Of a stretch of 64,000 bases of DNA, positions 9,629-17,843 are shown piece by piece (the first letter of the stretch is position 1; each line of letters starts with the position of its first letter). Source of the DNA: Chitinibacter sp. GC72 (GTDB lineage: Bacteria; Pseudomonadota; Gammaproteobacteria; Burkholderiales; Chitinibacteraceae). Location: contig NZ_VIRW01000004.1 of the NCBI RefSeq assembly GCF_009760905.1, positions 165,665 to 229,664 on the forward strand, written 5' to 3'. The notes below the pieces were generated by a model. It saw nothing but the letters and a program-made list of their open reading frames with translations, was not told the origin of the DNA and did not search any database. The position numbers were made by a program, and so were the translations under genes.

Positions 9629-11263
9629 ATGCTGCGTATTACCGAACTCAAACTGCCGCTCGATCATGCTGACGCCGAGCTCAAATCCGCCATTGCCAAA
9701 TATCTGGGCATTAGTGAAGCCGACATTGCCAGTTATCTGGTTTACAAGCGCAGCTTTGACGCGCGCAAAAGCCAGATGCAGCTGGCCTATATCATTGATC
9801 TGGACGTTGGCGCGCTCGAGGGCAAGCTGCTGGCCAAGTTCAAAGCCGACAGCCATGTTATGCCCACGCCTGATACCCAGTATCACTTTGTCACGCAAGC
9901 CCCTGCGCAATTGAAGCATCGCCCTATCGTCGTCGGCTTTGGCCCTTGCGGGATTTTCGCCGCGCTGATTCTGGCGCAGATGGGTTTCAAGCCCATCGTG
10001 CTTGAGCGCGGGAAAAAAGTGCGCGAGCGCACGCAAGATACTTGGGGTTTATGGCGCAAAAACACGCTCAATCCAGAATCGAACGTCCAATTTGGTGAAG
10101 GCGGCGCAGGCACGTTTTCGGATGGCAAGCTGTATAGCCAGATTAAAGACCCGCGTCATTTGGGCCGCAAAGTACTCACCGAGTTTGTCAAAGCCGGTGC
10201 GCCGGATGAAATTCTGTACATCGCCAAACCACATATCGGGACCTTCAAGCTCGTCGGCATGGTCGAAAAAATGCGCGCCGAGATTGAATCGCTCGGTGGC
10301 GAAATCCGTTTTCAGCAACGTGTTGACGATTTGCTGTTGGAAGACACTGCGGACGGCAAAAAACAGGTGCGTGGTGTGCGCGTGACCGAATTGGGCGTAG
10401 AAGGCCATCCAAGCAGCGAAATTTTGAGCGATCACGTCGTCATCGCACTGGGCCACAGCGCACGCGATAGTTTTGCGATGATGCACGAACGCGGTGTGTT
10501 TATGGAAGCCAAACCGTTCTCGGTCGGATTCCGGATCGAGCACCCACAATCCTTGATCGATAAAGCGCGTTGGGGCAAATACGCTGGCCACCCGATTTTG
10601 GGGGCGGCGGATTACAAACTGGTGCACCACGCCGCCAATGGCCGCGCGGTGTACAGCTTCTGTATGTGCCCGGGCGGCACCGTCGTCGCCGCCACCAGCG
10701 AAGAAGGCCGCGTGGTCACCAACGGCATGAGCCAATACTCGCGTAACGAGCGTAACGCCAATTCAGGTATGGTGGTGAGCATTAACCCCAGCGATTACCC
10801 AGGCGGCGCGATGGCGGGGATTGAGTTCCAGCGCCAGCTCGAAAGCCACGCCTATGTGCTCGGCGGCGGCGATTACAATGCGCCAGCGCAGCTGGTCGGC
10901 GATTTCCTCGCTGGTCGCGCATCGAAAGACGTCGGCACCGTTGAGCCATCGTACAAACCAGGCGTGAACTGGACCGATCTGGCCTGCGCCTTGCCCGATT
11001 ACGCGATCAACGCGATGCGCGAAGCGTTGCCTGAGTTCGGCAAGAAAATCCGTGGCTACGATATGCACGATGCCGTGCTGACTGGTGTGGAAACGCGCAC
11101 CTCATCGCCGCTGCGCATTACGCGCGGCGATGATTGCCAATCGCTGAATGTGCGCGGCCTGTATCCAGCCGGTGAAGGTGCAGGCTATGCGGGCGGAATT
11201 TTGTCGGCGGGTGTGGATGGGATTAAAGTGGCTGAAGCGCTGGCACTGGATATTATGGGCTAG
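9629..11263 (+). CDS. COG2509-type FAD-dependent dehydrogenase
   Basis: 544-residue predicted flavoprotein. An N-terminal segment of about 85 residues typical of this family precedes the dinucleotide-binding motif VVGFGPCGIFAALILAQMG (about residues 100-118), followed by ERGKKVRERT and the NVQFGEGGAGTFSDGKL segment. Near the C-terminus, GLYPAGEGAGYAGGILSAG is the second FAD contact. The substrate is unknown in the family. Ribosome site AAGGATAACC before the ATG. It ends directly at a 47-bp element and a rho-independent terminator. Confidence 0.85.
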   Translation: MLRITELKLPLDHADAELKSAIAKYLGISEADIASYLVYKRSFDARKSQMQLAYIIDLDVGALEGKLLAKFKADSHVMPTPDTQYHFVTQAPAQLKHRPIVVGFGPCGIFAALILAQMGFKPIVLERGKKVRERTQDTWGLWRKNTLNPESNVQFGEGGAGTFSDGKLYSQIKDPRHLGRKVLTEFVKAGAPDEILYIAKPHIGTFKLVGMVEKMRAEIESLGGEIRFQQRVDDLLLEDTADGKKQVRGVRVTELGVEGHPSSEILSDHVVIALGHSARDSFAMMHERGVFMEAKPFSVGFRIEHPQSLIDKARWGKYAGHPILGAADYKLVHHAANGRAVYSFCMCPGGTVVAATSEEGRVVTNGMSQYSRNERNANSGMVVSINPSDYPGGAMAGIEFQRQLESHAYVLGGGDYNAPAQLVGDFLAGRASKDVGTVEPSYKPGVNWTDLACALPDYAINAMREALPEFGKKIRGYDMHDAVLTGVETRTSSPLRITRGDDCQSLNVRGLYPAGEGAGYAGGILSAGVDGIKVAEALALDIMG

Positions 11264-11310
11264 GGTATATGGCTACAAGCTAGATTCAGATTGCTCTACG
11301 GTTTAATACA
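11264..11310. repeat. 47-bp palindromic element, intergenic
   Basis: Begins one base after the stop codon of the flavoprotein gene. GGTAT at the left, ATACA at the right (last base changed), exact 47-bp length. Interior shares ATTGCTCT at positions 27-34 with the copies at 42918 and 46545. It abuts the terminator that follows. Confidence 0.75.
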
Positions 11311-11337
11311 ATGGCGGGTATATCCCGCCATTGTCTT
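11309..11337 (+). terminator. Rho-independent terminator after the COG2509 gene
   Basis: Nine-base-pair stem AATGGCGGG / CCCGCCATT with loop TATAT, followed by GTCTTTTTT. Note that the loop and stem contain GGGTATA-TCCC, resembling the ends of the 47-bp elements; it overlaps the right end of the element at 11264. Confidence 0.85.
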
Positions 11338-11488
11338 TTTTCCTGCTGAAAATCATCCCCGTGGCCCCCGCAGTATGTAGCGTGCTCTGAGCAGTAGCGA
11401 ATTGCGCCGCTACGCCGAGCATTGGTGCAATTGGCTGCGCTCAATGCGCCTTACAGAAATTCGCAATATTGAGATGACTGACCATCAT
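11338..11488. other. Intergenic stretch without a gene
   Basis: Together with the flanking repeat copies this forms a 318-base gap between the flavoprotein and TauE genes. No open frame, promoter or RNA gene is evident in it. A GC-rich segment around 11400-11455 has short local inverted repeats but nothing assignable. Confidence 0.4.
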
Positions 11489-11489
11489 G

Positions 11490-11536
11490 GGTATTGCTCT
11501 ACAGATCTTTTCTAGAAAGCCCTGCAGAGCAATACT
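11490..11536. repeat. 47-bp palindromic element, intergenic
   Basis: GGTATTGCTCTACAG pairs with CTGCAGAGCAATACT across a 17-base middle containing CTTTTCTAGAAAGC, itself self-complementary. The same 14-base centre (one change) occurs in the copy at 31785 inside a coding sequence. Located downstream of the TauE gene stop. Confidence 0.85.
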
Positions 11537-11581
11537 CCTGTTCTCTTGCCGGAGGATGGTCAATTTTCATACATGAGCAAT

Positions 11582-12559
11582 TTATGCCAGAGACTGAACC
11601 AGATTGTAAACACTCAAGGCGCTGATCAGGCTGCCTACCAGCCAGAGCAGGGTGCGGGCATTGAGCTTGTGGCACAGCCAGGCGGCGAAAGGCGCGGCAA
11701 ACAGGCCGCCGACAATCAGCCCGGCCACCAGTACCCAGTGCTCCATTTGCGCCCACAGCAAAAACGCGCCCGCCGTTGAAAACGCAATAAAGAATTCGGC
11801 CGCATTCACCGAGCCTATGGTCTTGCGCGGATCATTGCCACGGCCCACCAGCGTTGAAGTTACCACCGGGCCCCAGCCGCCGCCACCCACGGCATCGACA
11901 AAACCGCCGAGCAAAGCCAGTGGCCGCACGTGTTTGATCTCGTTGGAATGGGGTTTCGGGTGCGTCGCCAGCCAAGCTTTGCGCAGGATATATAAGCCCA
12001 TCAGCAGTAAATACGCGGCGATATACGGTTTGATCAGCTTGCCATCAATACTGGTCAGGATAAATGCGCCGGTCACGCCACCAATCACGCCGGGGATCAC
12101 CAGCCGCTTGAACAGTGCTTTATCAATATTGCCAAATTTCAGATGCGACAGGCCGGAAAAGCCGGTGGTAAACACCTCGGCCACATGCACCGCCGCCGAA
12201 GCCGACGCAGGGCTCGCGCCCACGCCGATCAGAAAAGTATTCGAGCTGATGCCATACGCCATGCCCAGTGCGCCATCAATCGCCTGCGCGGCAAAGCCCA
12301 CCGCCACCGCCGACCAGAAAGCCGGTGAATACAGCACTTTTTCAATGCCGCTTAAAATGCGCTGCTCGGCGGGCAGCTCGATATTTTGCAGATAAAAGCC
12401 AATCGCAGTGATCAACACCAGCAAGGCCAAGCCCAGATAGCGCTTGCGCTGCCACAGCTTGCGCTCGCTACCAATGGCGGTATCCAGCGGCGGCAGGCCA
12501 ATAGCCTGATGTTCCAGATTTTCGGGGCTATCGCTTAGATCAGGGTGACGGATTTTCAT
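11582..12559 (-). CDS. TauE/SafE-family sulfite/anion exporter
   Basis: 325-residue integral membrane protein of the TauE/SafE family, which exports sulfite, sulfoacetate or related organosulfur anions. A roughly 45-residue hydrophilic start is followed by a first helix (YLGLALLVLITAIGFYL), a spacer, and then two repeated sets of helices with the family motif GxxGGFVDAVGGGGWGPV near residue 215. The substrate cannot be read from sequence. Monocistronic on the minus strand, bounded by a 47-bp element downstream and a REP-like palindrome upstream. Confidence 0.85.
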   Translation of the reverse strand: MKIRHPDLSDSPENLEHQAIGLPPLDTAIGSERKLWQRKRYLGLALLVLITAIGFYLQNIELPAEQRILSGIEKVLYSPAFWSAVAVGFAAQAIDGALGMAYGISSNTFLIGVGASPASASAAVHVAEVFTTGFSGLSHLKFGNIDKALFKRLVIPGVIGGVTGAFILTSIDGKLIKPYIAAYLLLMGLYILRKAWLATHPKPHSNEIKHVRPLALLGGFVDAVGGGGWGPVVTSTLVGRGNDPRKTIGSVNAAEFFIAFSTAGAFLLWAQMEHWVLVAGLIVGGLFAAPFAAWLCHKLNARTLLWLVGSLISALSVYNLVQSLA

Positions 12560-12681
12560 ACTGCGCTCTCGGATTGATTTGAGCGCGAGTATAGGGCGAG
12601 ATATTTAGTTTTATATAGTCTATTTGCTTAATTCCATATTCCAAATTGAGCTAAGTAATCAATTAGAACAGATTCGAATGT

Positions 12682-12739
12682 CGTAGGGGCGGGCTTGCCC
12701 GCGCAGCCTTGCTATTCGCGGGCAAGCCCAACTCCTACG
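12682..12739. repeat. REP-like palindrome with GTAG head
   Basis: CGTAGG-G-GCGGGCTTGCCCGCG is mirrored by CGCGGGCAAGCCC-AA-CTCCTACG over a 13-base loop. Content closely resembles REP sequences of pseudomonads and relatives (GTAG-headed, GCGGGCTTGCCCGC core), which are mobilised by RAYT transposases in other genomes; no RAYT gene is in this window. It lies in the 222-base gap between the TauE and FKBP genes. Confidence 0.7.
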
Positions 12740-12781
12740 CTTTCCGATTCGTTATGCGTAACTACTTAATAAGCCCAGCAA

Positions 12782-13123
12782 TCAATCGTCCCGCGTTAAT
12801 ACTTCGAGTAATTCGATTTCAAATAGCAAATTGGAGTTGGGCTTGATGTGGGCACCGATCTGGCGCTCGCCATAGGCCAGATGAGCGGGAACGAAGAGCT
12901 TGCGTTTGCCGCCAACTTTCATGCCCATAATCCCCTGATCCCAGCCCTTGATCACGCGGCCGGTGCCGATGACGCACTGGAAAGGCTTGCCCTTGGCGAT
13001 GGATGAATCAAATACGGTGCCGTCTTCCAGCGTGCCGGTGTAATGCGTGGTAATCAGCGCGCCGCGGACGGCGGCTTTTCCGTCGCCAATAATGAGGTCT
13101 TCAATAATCAGTTCTGTGTTCAT
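12782..13123 (-). CDS. FKBP-type peptidyl-prolyl isomerase
   Basis: 113-residue single-domain FKBP catalysing cis-trans isomerisation of X-Pro bonds; no signal peptide, so cytoplasmic. Family motifs VRGALITTHYTGTLEDGTVFDSS, GTGRVIKGWDQGIMGMKVGG and FVPAHLAYGERQIG run in order and include the usual aromatic pocket residues. There is no inserted-in-flap domain as in SlyD. It precedes nothing on its strand within 200 bases and probably has its own promoter just upstream of 13123. Confidence 0.9.
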   Translation of the reverse strand: MNTELIIEDLIIGDGKAAVRGALITTHYTGTLEDGTVFDSSIAKGKPFQCVIGTGRVIKGWDQGIMGMKVGGKRKLFVPAHLAYGERQIGAHIKPNSNLLFEIELLEVLTRDD

Positions 13124-13162
13124 GGCCGGTGTTCTATTCAGGATTGAAGTGCAGCGCCGATT

Positions 13163-14503
13163 TTAACGCGGATCGGGCAGCAGCAGCGTCACGCTGGCGC
13201 CGCCCAGCGCGCTACGCCCCAGCTCGATGCGCCCCTGATAGGCTTGCACAATGTCGGCCACCACCGACAAGCCAATGCCGTGGCCTGCTACACGCTCGTC
13301 CAGACGAATGCCGCGTTGCAGCGGTGCCGTGGTGTCGACAAAACCGGCGCCATCGTCGGCCACGCTGATTTTCAGCTCGCTGCGGCTGGCGCTCAGCTGT
13401 AGCTGCACTTCGGTTCTGGCCCATTTGCCTGCGTTATCAAGCACATTGCCGATAATTTCAAAGGCGTCGCCCTCATCCAGCGGCCATTGCAGCTCGTCGG
13501 CGCAGACCAGCGTAAATTGCAGCTGGCGTGCGGCGTGAACTTTCTGCATGGTGGCAATCAGCCGTTCGGCCACGGGTTTGAGCGAGAGCGGCGCGGCCAG
13601 CGTGGCTTCGCCACGCAGCGCAGCGCGGCTAAGCTGGTGCTGGACAATATGATCCATGCGGCTGACTTGCTCTTTAACATGGCTGCGCAATTCCTCGTCG
13701 TTGACGTCGGCGCGCAGGATGGCCAGCGGGGTTTTCAGGCTGTGCGCCAAATCGCCCAGCGCTTCACGGTAGCGCTGCTGGCGGGCGTGTTCCTGCTCGA
13801 CCAGTCGGTTCAGGCGCGCGGCCAGCGGGGCAATTTCGCGCGGGTAGCTGCCTGCTACCTGAGTTTGTTCGCCCTGCTCAATGGCGGCCAGCTCGCGTTC
13901 GAGCTTTTGCAGTGGCAGCAAACCCCAGCGCAGCAGCAAGGCTTGTGCGAGTAACAGACACAGCGCCGCTGCGCCCAGCCAGCCCCAAAGCGCGGTCTGA
14001 AAACGCCCCAGCTGGGCGGAAAAGCGCTGCGTGTCTTCAAGGACGATAAAACGCAGCGTTTGCGCTTTTTGCTCCGCGCCCTCCCTACCAATCACCCAGC
14101 GCACTTGATATGCGGTCGATAGATATTGCTGCCCCTGGTGCGTGATCTCTTGCTGCTGCCATTGCCCGGTGCTCAGCGCTGGCGCAGGAAACGCGCCAAT
14201 CTGGATGGACGATGGAGACTGCCAGCGTTCTTGCCGCTCTGGATTATCAATCTGGGCATACAGGCCGGAAGAGGGCACTGCCAGCTGCGGCTCGCCAATG
14301 CCAGCGGGCAATTGCAGCTGCCCTTGTGTGCCCAGCTCGGTAATCGCAATCAGCATATACACCGTGCTTTGCAGTCGGGCGTAATGGCTTTGGCGCAGAT
14401 GCTCGGAGTAGACGTTTTGCACTGCCACTCCGGCCAGACAGAAAAAAGTCAGCATCACCAGGCTGGCGCCGAGATGCAGGCGGGTGCGGATAGACCAGTT
14501 CAT
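13163..14503 (-). CDS. PhoQ-like sensor histidine kinase
   Basis: 446-residue inner-membrane kinase. First membrane helix at residues 9-30, periplasmic sensor to about 175, second helix (GWLGAAALCLLLAQALLL), HAMP-like linker, DHp domain with the phospho-acceptor histidine in LAHSLKTPLAILRAD, and an ATP-binding domain with N box (EIIGNVLDNAGKWA) and G box (VADDGAGF, HGIGLSVV). It overlaps the response regulator gene by 4 bases and pairs with it. PhoQ-type kinases sense divalent cations, acid or membrane stress; the ligand here is unknown. Confidence 0.88.
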   Translation of the reverse strand: MNWSIRTRLHLGASLVMLTFFCLAGVAVQNVYSEHLRQSHYARLQSTVYMLIAITELGTQGQLQLPAGIGEPQLAVPSSGLYAQIDNPERQERWQSPSSIQIGAFPAPALSTGQWQQQEITHQGQQYLSTAYQVRWVIGREGAEQKAQTLRFIVLEDTQRFSAQLGRFQTALWGWLGAAALCLLLAQALLLRWGLLPLQKLERELAAIEQGEQTQVAGSYPREIAPLAARLNRLVEQEHARQQRYREALGDLAHSLKTPLAILRADVNDEELRSHVKEQVSRMDHIVQHQLSRAALRGEATLAAPLSLKPVAERLIATMQKVHAARQLQFTLVCADELQWPLDEGDAFEIIGNVLDNAGKWARTEVQLQLSASRSELKISVADDGAGFVDTTAPLQRGIRLDERVAGHGIGLSVVADIVQAYQGRIELGRSALGGASVTLLLPDPR

Positions 14504-15192
14504 TCGGGATTCACATTCAGCCGATAACCACGGCCACGCAGGGTTTCGATTAGCCCCAGCTGGCCATCGGGGTCGAGTTTGCGCCGGATGCGGCCGATCA
14601 GCACTTCGATCACATTGCTGTCGCGGTCGTCGTCATGCGGATAAAGATAATCGCTCAGCGCCTGCTTGCTGACCACATTCGGGCGCTGTTGCAGCAGGTA
14701 TTCAAGCAGGCGGTATTCGTAGGCGGTTAGCTCGATCACGCCGCTGGCACCGTTTACATCCTGTCGCCGCACTTCCTGTCGGGTCAGATCAATCCGTAAC
14801 GGGCCCAGATCAAGCCCGTCGGGTTGGGCCTTGATCGCACGGCGCAAGAGCGCCATCACGCGCGCAGCCAGCTCGGGATATTCAAACGGTTTGGTCAGGT
14901 AATCGTCGGCACCGGCTTCCAGACCGGCCACTTTGTCCTGCCAGTTGGCGCGTGCGGTCAGAATCAGAATGGGCAGATCATGCCCGGCAGCGCGAACGCG
15001 CTTGATCAGCTCGACGCCGTTGAGCTTGGGCAGCCCCAGATCGACGATCAGCAAATCAAACGGATATTCGCAGGCCTGATACAAGCCATCGGCACCGTCG
15101 CAAGCGGTATCGACGCGATAGCCCTCGGCCACCAGTTGCCGCGCCAATGGCTCGCGCAGCGCTGCTTCGTCTTCGATCAGCAGTAAACGCAT
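14500..15192 (-). CDS. OmpR/PhoP-family response regulator
   Basis: 230-residue transcription factor with a receiver domain (LIEDEAALREPL; phospho-acceptor Asp51 in LLIVDLGLPKLNG; Thr in LILTARA; Lys in YLTKPFEYPEL) and a C-terminal winged-helix DNA-binding domain (LTAYEYRLLEYLLQQRP through RRKLDP, ending RGRGYRL). First gene of the pair with the kinase; the PepSY gene lies 18 bases upstream on the same strand, so the three may be co-transcribed. PepSY proteins commonly accompany this kind of system. Confidence 0.92.
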   Translation of the reverse strand: MRLLLIEDEAALREPLARQLVAEGYRVDTACDGADGLYQACEYPFDLLIVDLGLPKLNGVELIKRVRAAGHDLPILILTARANWQDKVAGLEAGADDYLTKPFEYPELAARVMALLRRAIKAQPDGLDLGPLRIDLTRQEVRRQDVNGASGVIELTAYEYRLLEYLLQQRPNVVSKQALSDYLYPHDDDRDSNVIEVLIGRIRRKLDPDGQLGLIETLRGRGYRLNVNPE

Positions 15193-15210
15193 CGGCTGGC
15201 GCTGGCCGGT

Positions 15211-15450
15211 TTAGCGCACTGCGCCGCTGGCTTCGTCAACAAACACCGCGCGCACATCGCCGCCGCTGGTGAGCACTTTGACGCGCCAGACCGATTTGTC
15301 ACCATCGACAAATTTTTCAACATTCAGCACTTTGCCGCCATTGGTTTTTTTCTGTGCCAATGCTGCAGCATCGTCACGGCTAACGGCGGCGTAGGCTGAG
15401 CCTGAAGCGATGCACAGCGCGACAATCATGACTTTGATCAGTGATTTCAT
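15211..15450 (-). CDS. Small periplasmic PepSY-domain protein
   Basis: 79 residues with a signal peptide (KVMIVALCIASGSAYA) and one PepSY repeat of about 55 residues. PepSY domains are thought to inhibit proteases or act as signal-modulating modules in the cell envelope. It is immediately upstream of the PhoP-like regulator on the same strand, suggesting a role in or control by that system; this is inferred from position. Confidence 0.82.
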   Translation of the reverse strand: MKSLIKVMIVALCIASGSAYAAVSRDDAAALAQKKTNGGKVLNVEKFVDGDKSVWRVKVLTSGGDVRAVFVDEASGAVR

Positions 15451-15547
15451 TTCAATTTTCCTTTTCAGCTGCCTTTATTGTACCTGCAAGCACTGCGGCA
15501 GGAGTACGAACCCGCTCACAAGGGGCGGATTGCTGCATCAACAGGGC

Positions 15548-16099
15548 TTAGTCATCCAGCTCGACGCTAACCCGCACCGGAATCCGCTCGCCCGGTTTGC
15601 CGGGGTAGCGCTGCGTGGTGGTTGAATAAATCCGCGAACGATATTCGTAATCTACCCGATAATCGCGCACTTGTTGCGTGTAATCATTGACCTGCCGGCA
15701 GCGCTGTACTTCGCGCTGAACGCGCTCGGCTGGCGGTTGATTGGCATTGGCCAGATGGTTGCCGACCATGGCGCCAATCAATGTGCCCGCTACGGTGGCG
15801 ACATCACGGCCACTGCCTTTGCCCACCTGATGCCCCAGAATGCCACCGGCAACGCCGCCAATCACCGTGCCAGTCACTGGATACGCGCCATTGTTTGGCG
15901 CGTTATCGTTCACCCATTCCGAATAGCATTCCTGCCGCGGGCGCGATACCTGCTCGTACTGCGGTGTCACGCTGCGGATAATGGCGGTATCGCGCTGGGC
16001 GCGGGCATTTTTGCCGCCGTAATCCCAGTCCTGATGTCCAGCCCAGGCGCTGCCGGTCAACAAGGTGAGTCCCAATACGGTAAGAGTCAATTGACGCAT
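15548..16099 (-). CDS. Glycine-zipper 2TM envelope protein
   Basis: About 183 residues. Signal peptide MRQLTLTVLGLTLLTGSAWA, then a central glycine-zipper segment (VIGGVAGGILGHQVG, VAGTLIGAMVGNHLA) as in the Rick_17kDa/YmgG-like families, and a charged C-terminal tail with YRVDYEYRSRIY. Such proteins are associated with the outer membrane or envelope; function unknown. The start at 16099 has a good ribosome site (AGGAGT), better than an upstream open-frame start at 16234. Confidence 0.82.
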   Translation of the reverse strand: MRQLTLTVLGLTLLTGSAWAGHQDWDYGGKNARAQRDTAIIRSVTPQYEQVSRPRQECYSEWVNDNAPNNGAYPVTGTVIGGVAGGILGHQVGKGSGRDVATVAGTLIGAMVGNHLANANQPPAERVQREVQRCRQVNDYTQQVRDYRVDYEYRSRIYSTTTQRYPGKPGERIPVRVSVELDD

Positions 16100-16258
16100 G
16101 ATGTGTACTCCTGTGGCCTTGCTTGAGTTGATGCCTGCAGCATGCGCCTTGCTGGCTGAATCAAAGCTGAACCGACGTACAGCAATGACAATTCTGCGCC
16201 GGAACTTCGGGCGCAGGGCATGATCTATAGACAAAACCTTTTTCTGGAGCGATCAATC

Positions 16259-16930
16259 ATGAAGCATGAAAGCCAGGCCATAAACCCGCCAAAACGCCGT
16301 CAATTCGGGCTGCTTTTGCCCGCCATTTTGCTGGCTGGCACGCTGAGCGCGTGCGATCAGGCCTCACAACTGGGGCAGAATGTGGCCTCGTCGGTAGCGG
16401 GCATTGTGGGTGAGGAAGTCAAACGCCAAACTGATGGCGTGATTGATCAGGTGGCCAACGAAGCCAATGAAGTCTTGCAGCCGCTGGGGCTGGACGCCAG
16501 CCAGCTGGCCAGCGCGGCCAAATCCCAGACTGTCCAGCTGGTGCAGCAGGTGCTCAAGGCCGATGGCGACTGGCTGCAGCTGGTGCAGTACAAAGGCCGT
16601 TTCCCTAATGATATTGGCCTGCTGACCGAAGTGAGCCCGATTATGCCCGAGCTTAAACGCCTGCTCGGCAGTGATCTGACCTGGTTCCTGAGCCAGATGA
16701 GTGCTCCCGGCTCGCTGCAATTTGATCGCGTACTGTATGTGCTGGGCAATAAGCCGCAAGCAGGCAATAGCGCGTGGTTATTGATCGACGCCGAAAACCG
16801 CAAGCTGGAAGTGGGCCTGATTCGTGATGGCCAGCTCAAAACCTTGGCCAGCCCCGGCGAAGCGCTTTATCGTCCGGCCGAAGTTAATCAGCTAATCGAG
16901 AAAACTAGCAAGGGTATTGCCAGCAAATAA
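16259..16930 (+). CDS. Putative lipoprotein of unknown function
   Basis: 223 residues. An N-terminal basic segment, a hydrophobic stretch (FGLLLPAILLAGT) and the lipobox LSAC suggest lipidation at about Cys31. The mature part is mostly helical (EEVKRQTDGVIDQVANEANEVLQ) and not recognised. Ribosome site CTGGAGCG precedes the ATG at 16259. The last six codons (encoding KGIASK and the stop) lie inside a 47-bp palindromic element, so the gene's 3' end has been shaped by or coincides with that repeat. Converges on the EAL gene. Confidence 0.72.
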   Translation: MKHESQAINPPKRRQFGLLLPAILLAGTLSACDQASQLGQNVASSVAGIVGEEVKRQTDGVIDQVANEANEVLQPLGLDASQLASAAKSQTVQLVQQVLKADGDWLQLVQYKGRFPNDIGLLTEVSPIMPELKRLLGSDLTWFLSQMSAPGSLQFDRVLYVLGNKPQAGNSAWLLIDAENRKLEVGLIRDGQLKTLASPGEALYRPAEVNQLIEKTSKGIASK

Positions 16931-16959
16931 TTGCTGGTACTGGCCTGCAAGGCTATACC
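16913..16959. repeat. 47-bp palindromic element overlapping a lipoprotein stop codon
   Basis: Perfect GGTAT/ATACC ends; the TAA of the lipoprotein gene falls inside the left arm. Right arm CTGCAAGGCTATACC resembles the copy at 6300. An inner hairpin GCCAGCAA/TTGCTGG is also possible. Confidence 0.85.
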
Positions 16960-16971
16960 CTTGCAGGCCAG
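16940..16971. terminator. Strong stem-loop between convergent lipoprotein and EAL genes
   Basis: CTGGCCTGCAAGG and CCTTGCAGGCCAG form a perfect 13-bp stem with loop CTATAC. It starts inside the 47-bp element and extends beyond it, so the element's right arm is shared with a second hairpin. Position between convergent genes suggests transcription termination in both directions. Confidence 0.6.
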
Positions 16972-16984
16972 ATTGATTTGTCGA

Positions 16985-17719
16985 CTATCTGTCCAGGCTT
17001 GTGCAGCCTGCTGATTGAAAGAGCGGCCGATACAGAAAACCCTGCACCAGATCAACGCCCAGCGCGCGCGCCTTTGCCAGCTGGGCCTCATTTTCAACCC
17101 CTTCCATCACGGTCTGTTTGCCGGTCTCGCGGGCGTAGGCAATCAGGCTGACCAGCGCGGCGTGGTAGAGCGGGCAATCGAGCTGCGCAAACCAGCTGCG
17201 GTCAAATTTCAGGCAATCGACTTGAATCAGCAGCGGTAGCGATAGCATGGAATGCGGCGCGCCAATATCGTCCAGCGCCAGCCGGATTTGCCGTTGCGAG
17301 AATGCATCGGCCATCCGCGCGCTTTGCCGCGCATCGGACAAATCGCTGTTTTCAATGATTTCCAGCACCACATCGGCACGCTGACCGATCAGATCGAGCA
17401 GGGGATTGGCTTGCGCTGGCGTTTCGGCGACGGTGTAGGCATCGGGATCCAGATTCAGAAACAGCGTCCCGGCCGGGGCCTGCTCTATCTGTAGCTGTTT
17501 CATCTGGTATTCCACCTGAAACAGTGTGAGCGGGCTGTCGTGCAAGGCGTGAAACACATGATCGGTGCGCAAAGTCTGGCCGGACTGATCGTAAAAGCGG
17601 GCCAGCGCCTCGTAGGCGACCACTTCGCCGGTGGCGGGCTTGATCAGGGGCTGGTATTCCACCCCGAAGCGTTGCCGCCCCAGCACATCCAGCAAGAGGC
17701 TGGCAGATAAATGACTCAT
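16985..17719 (-). CDS. EAL-domain c-di-GMP phosphodiesterase
   Basis: 244-residue stand-alone EAL protein, cytoplasmic. The signature residues can be followed in order: EALAR, the Asn in LFLNLDP, the Glu in VVLEIIEN, DD in LALDDIG, Lys in CLKFDRSW, Glu in VMEGVEN and Gln in LVQGF. With all metal and substrate ligands present it is probably active, hydrolysing c-di-GMP to pGpG. No sensory domain is fused. Pairs functionally with the GGDEF gene at 8239 only in a general sense. Confidence 0.87.
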   Translation of the reverse strand: MSHLSASLLLDVLGRQRFGVEYQPLIKPATGEVVAYEALARFYDQSGQTLRTDHVFHALHDSPLTLFQVEYQMKQLQIEQAPAGTLFLNLDPDAYTVAETPAQANPLLDLIGQRADVVLEIIENSDLSDARQSARMADAFSQRQIRLALDDIGAPHSMLSLPLLIQVDCLKFDRSWFAQLDCPLYHAALVSLIAYARETGKQTVMEGVENEAQLAKARALGVDLVQGFLYRPLFQSAGCTSLDR

Positions 17720-17843
17720 TGGCTTTTATATTGAGAATAGTTCTCGTTATTGTAACAATGAAGCGCCAGTCTCCCTACTGTTTTTCCTGCTCGGGCGGCA
17801 TGCCTGTGATCAATATCAAACCTAGCGCAGCTGGCCGTCGTCG

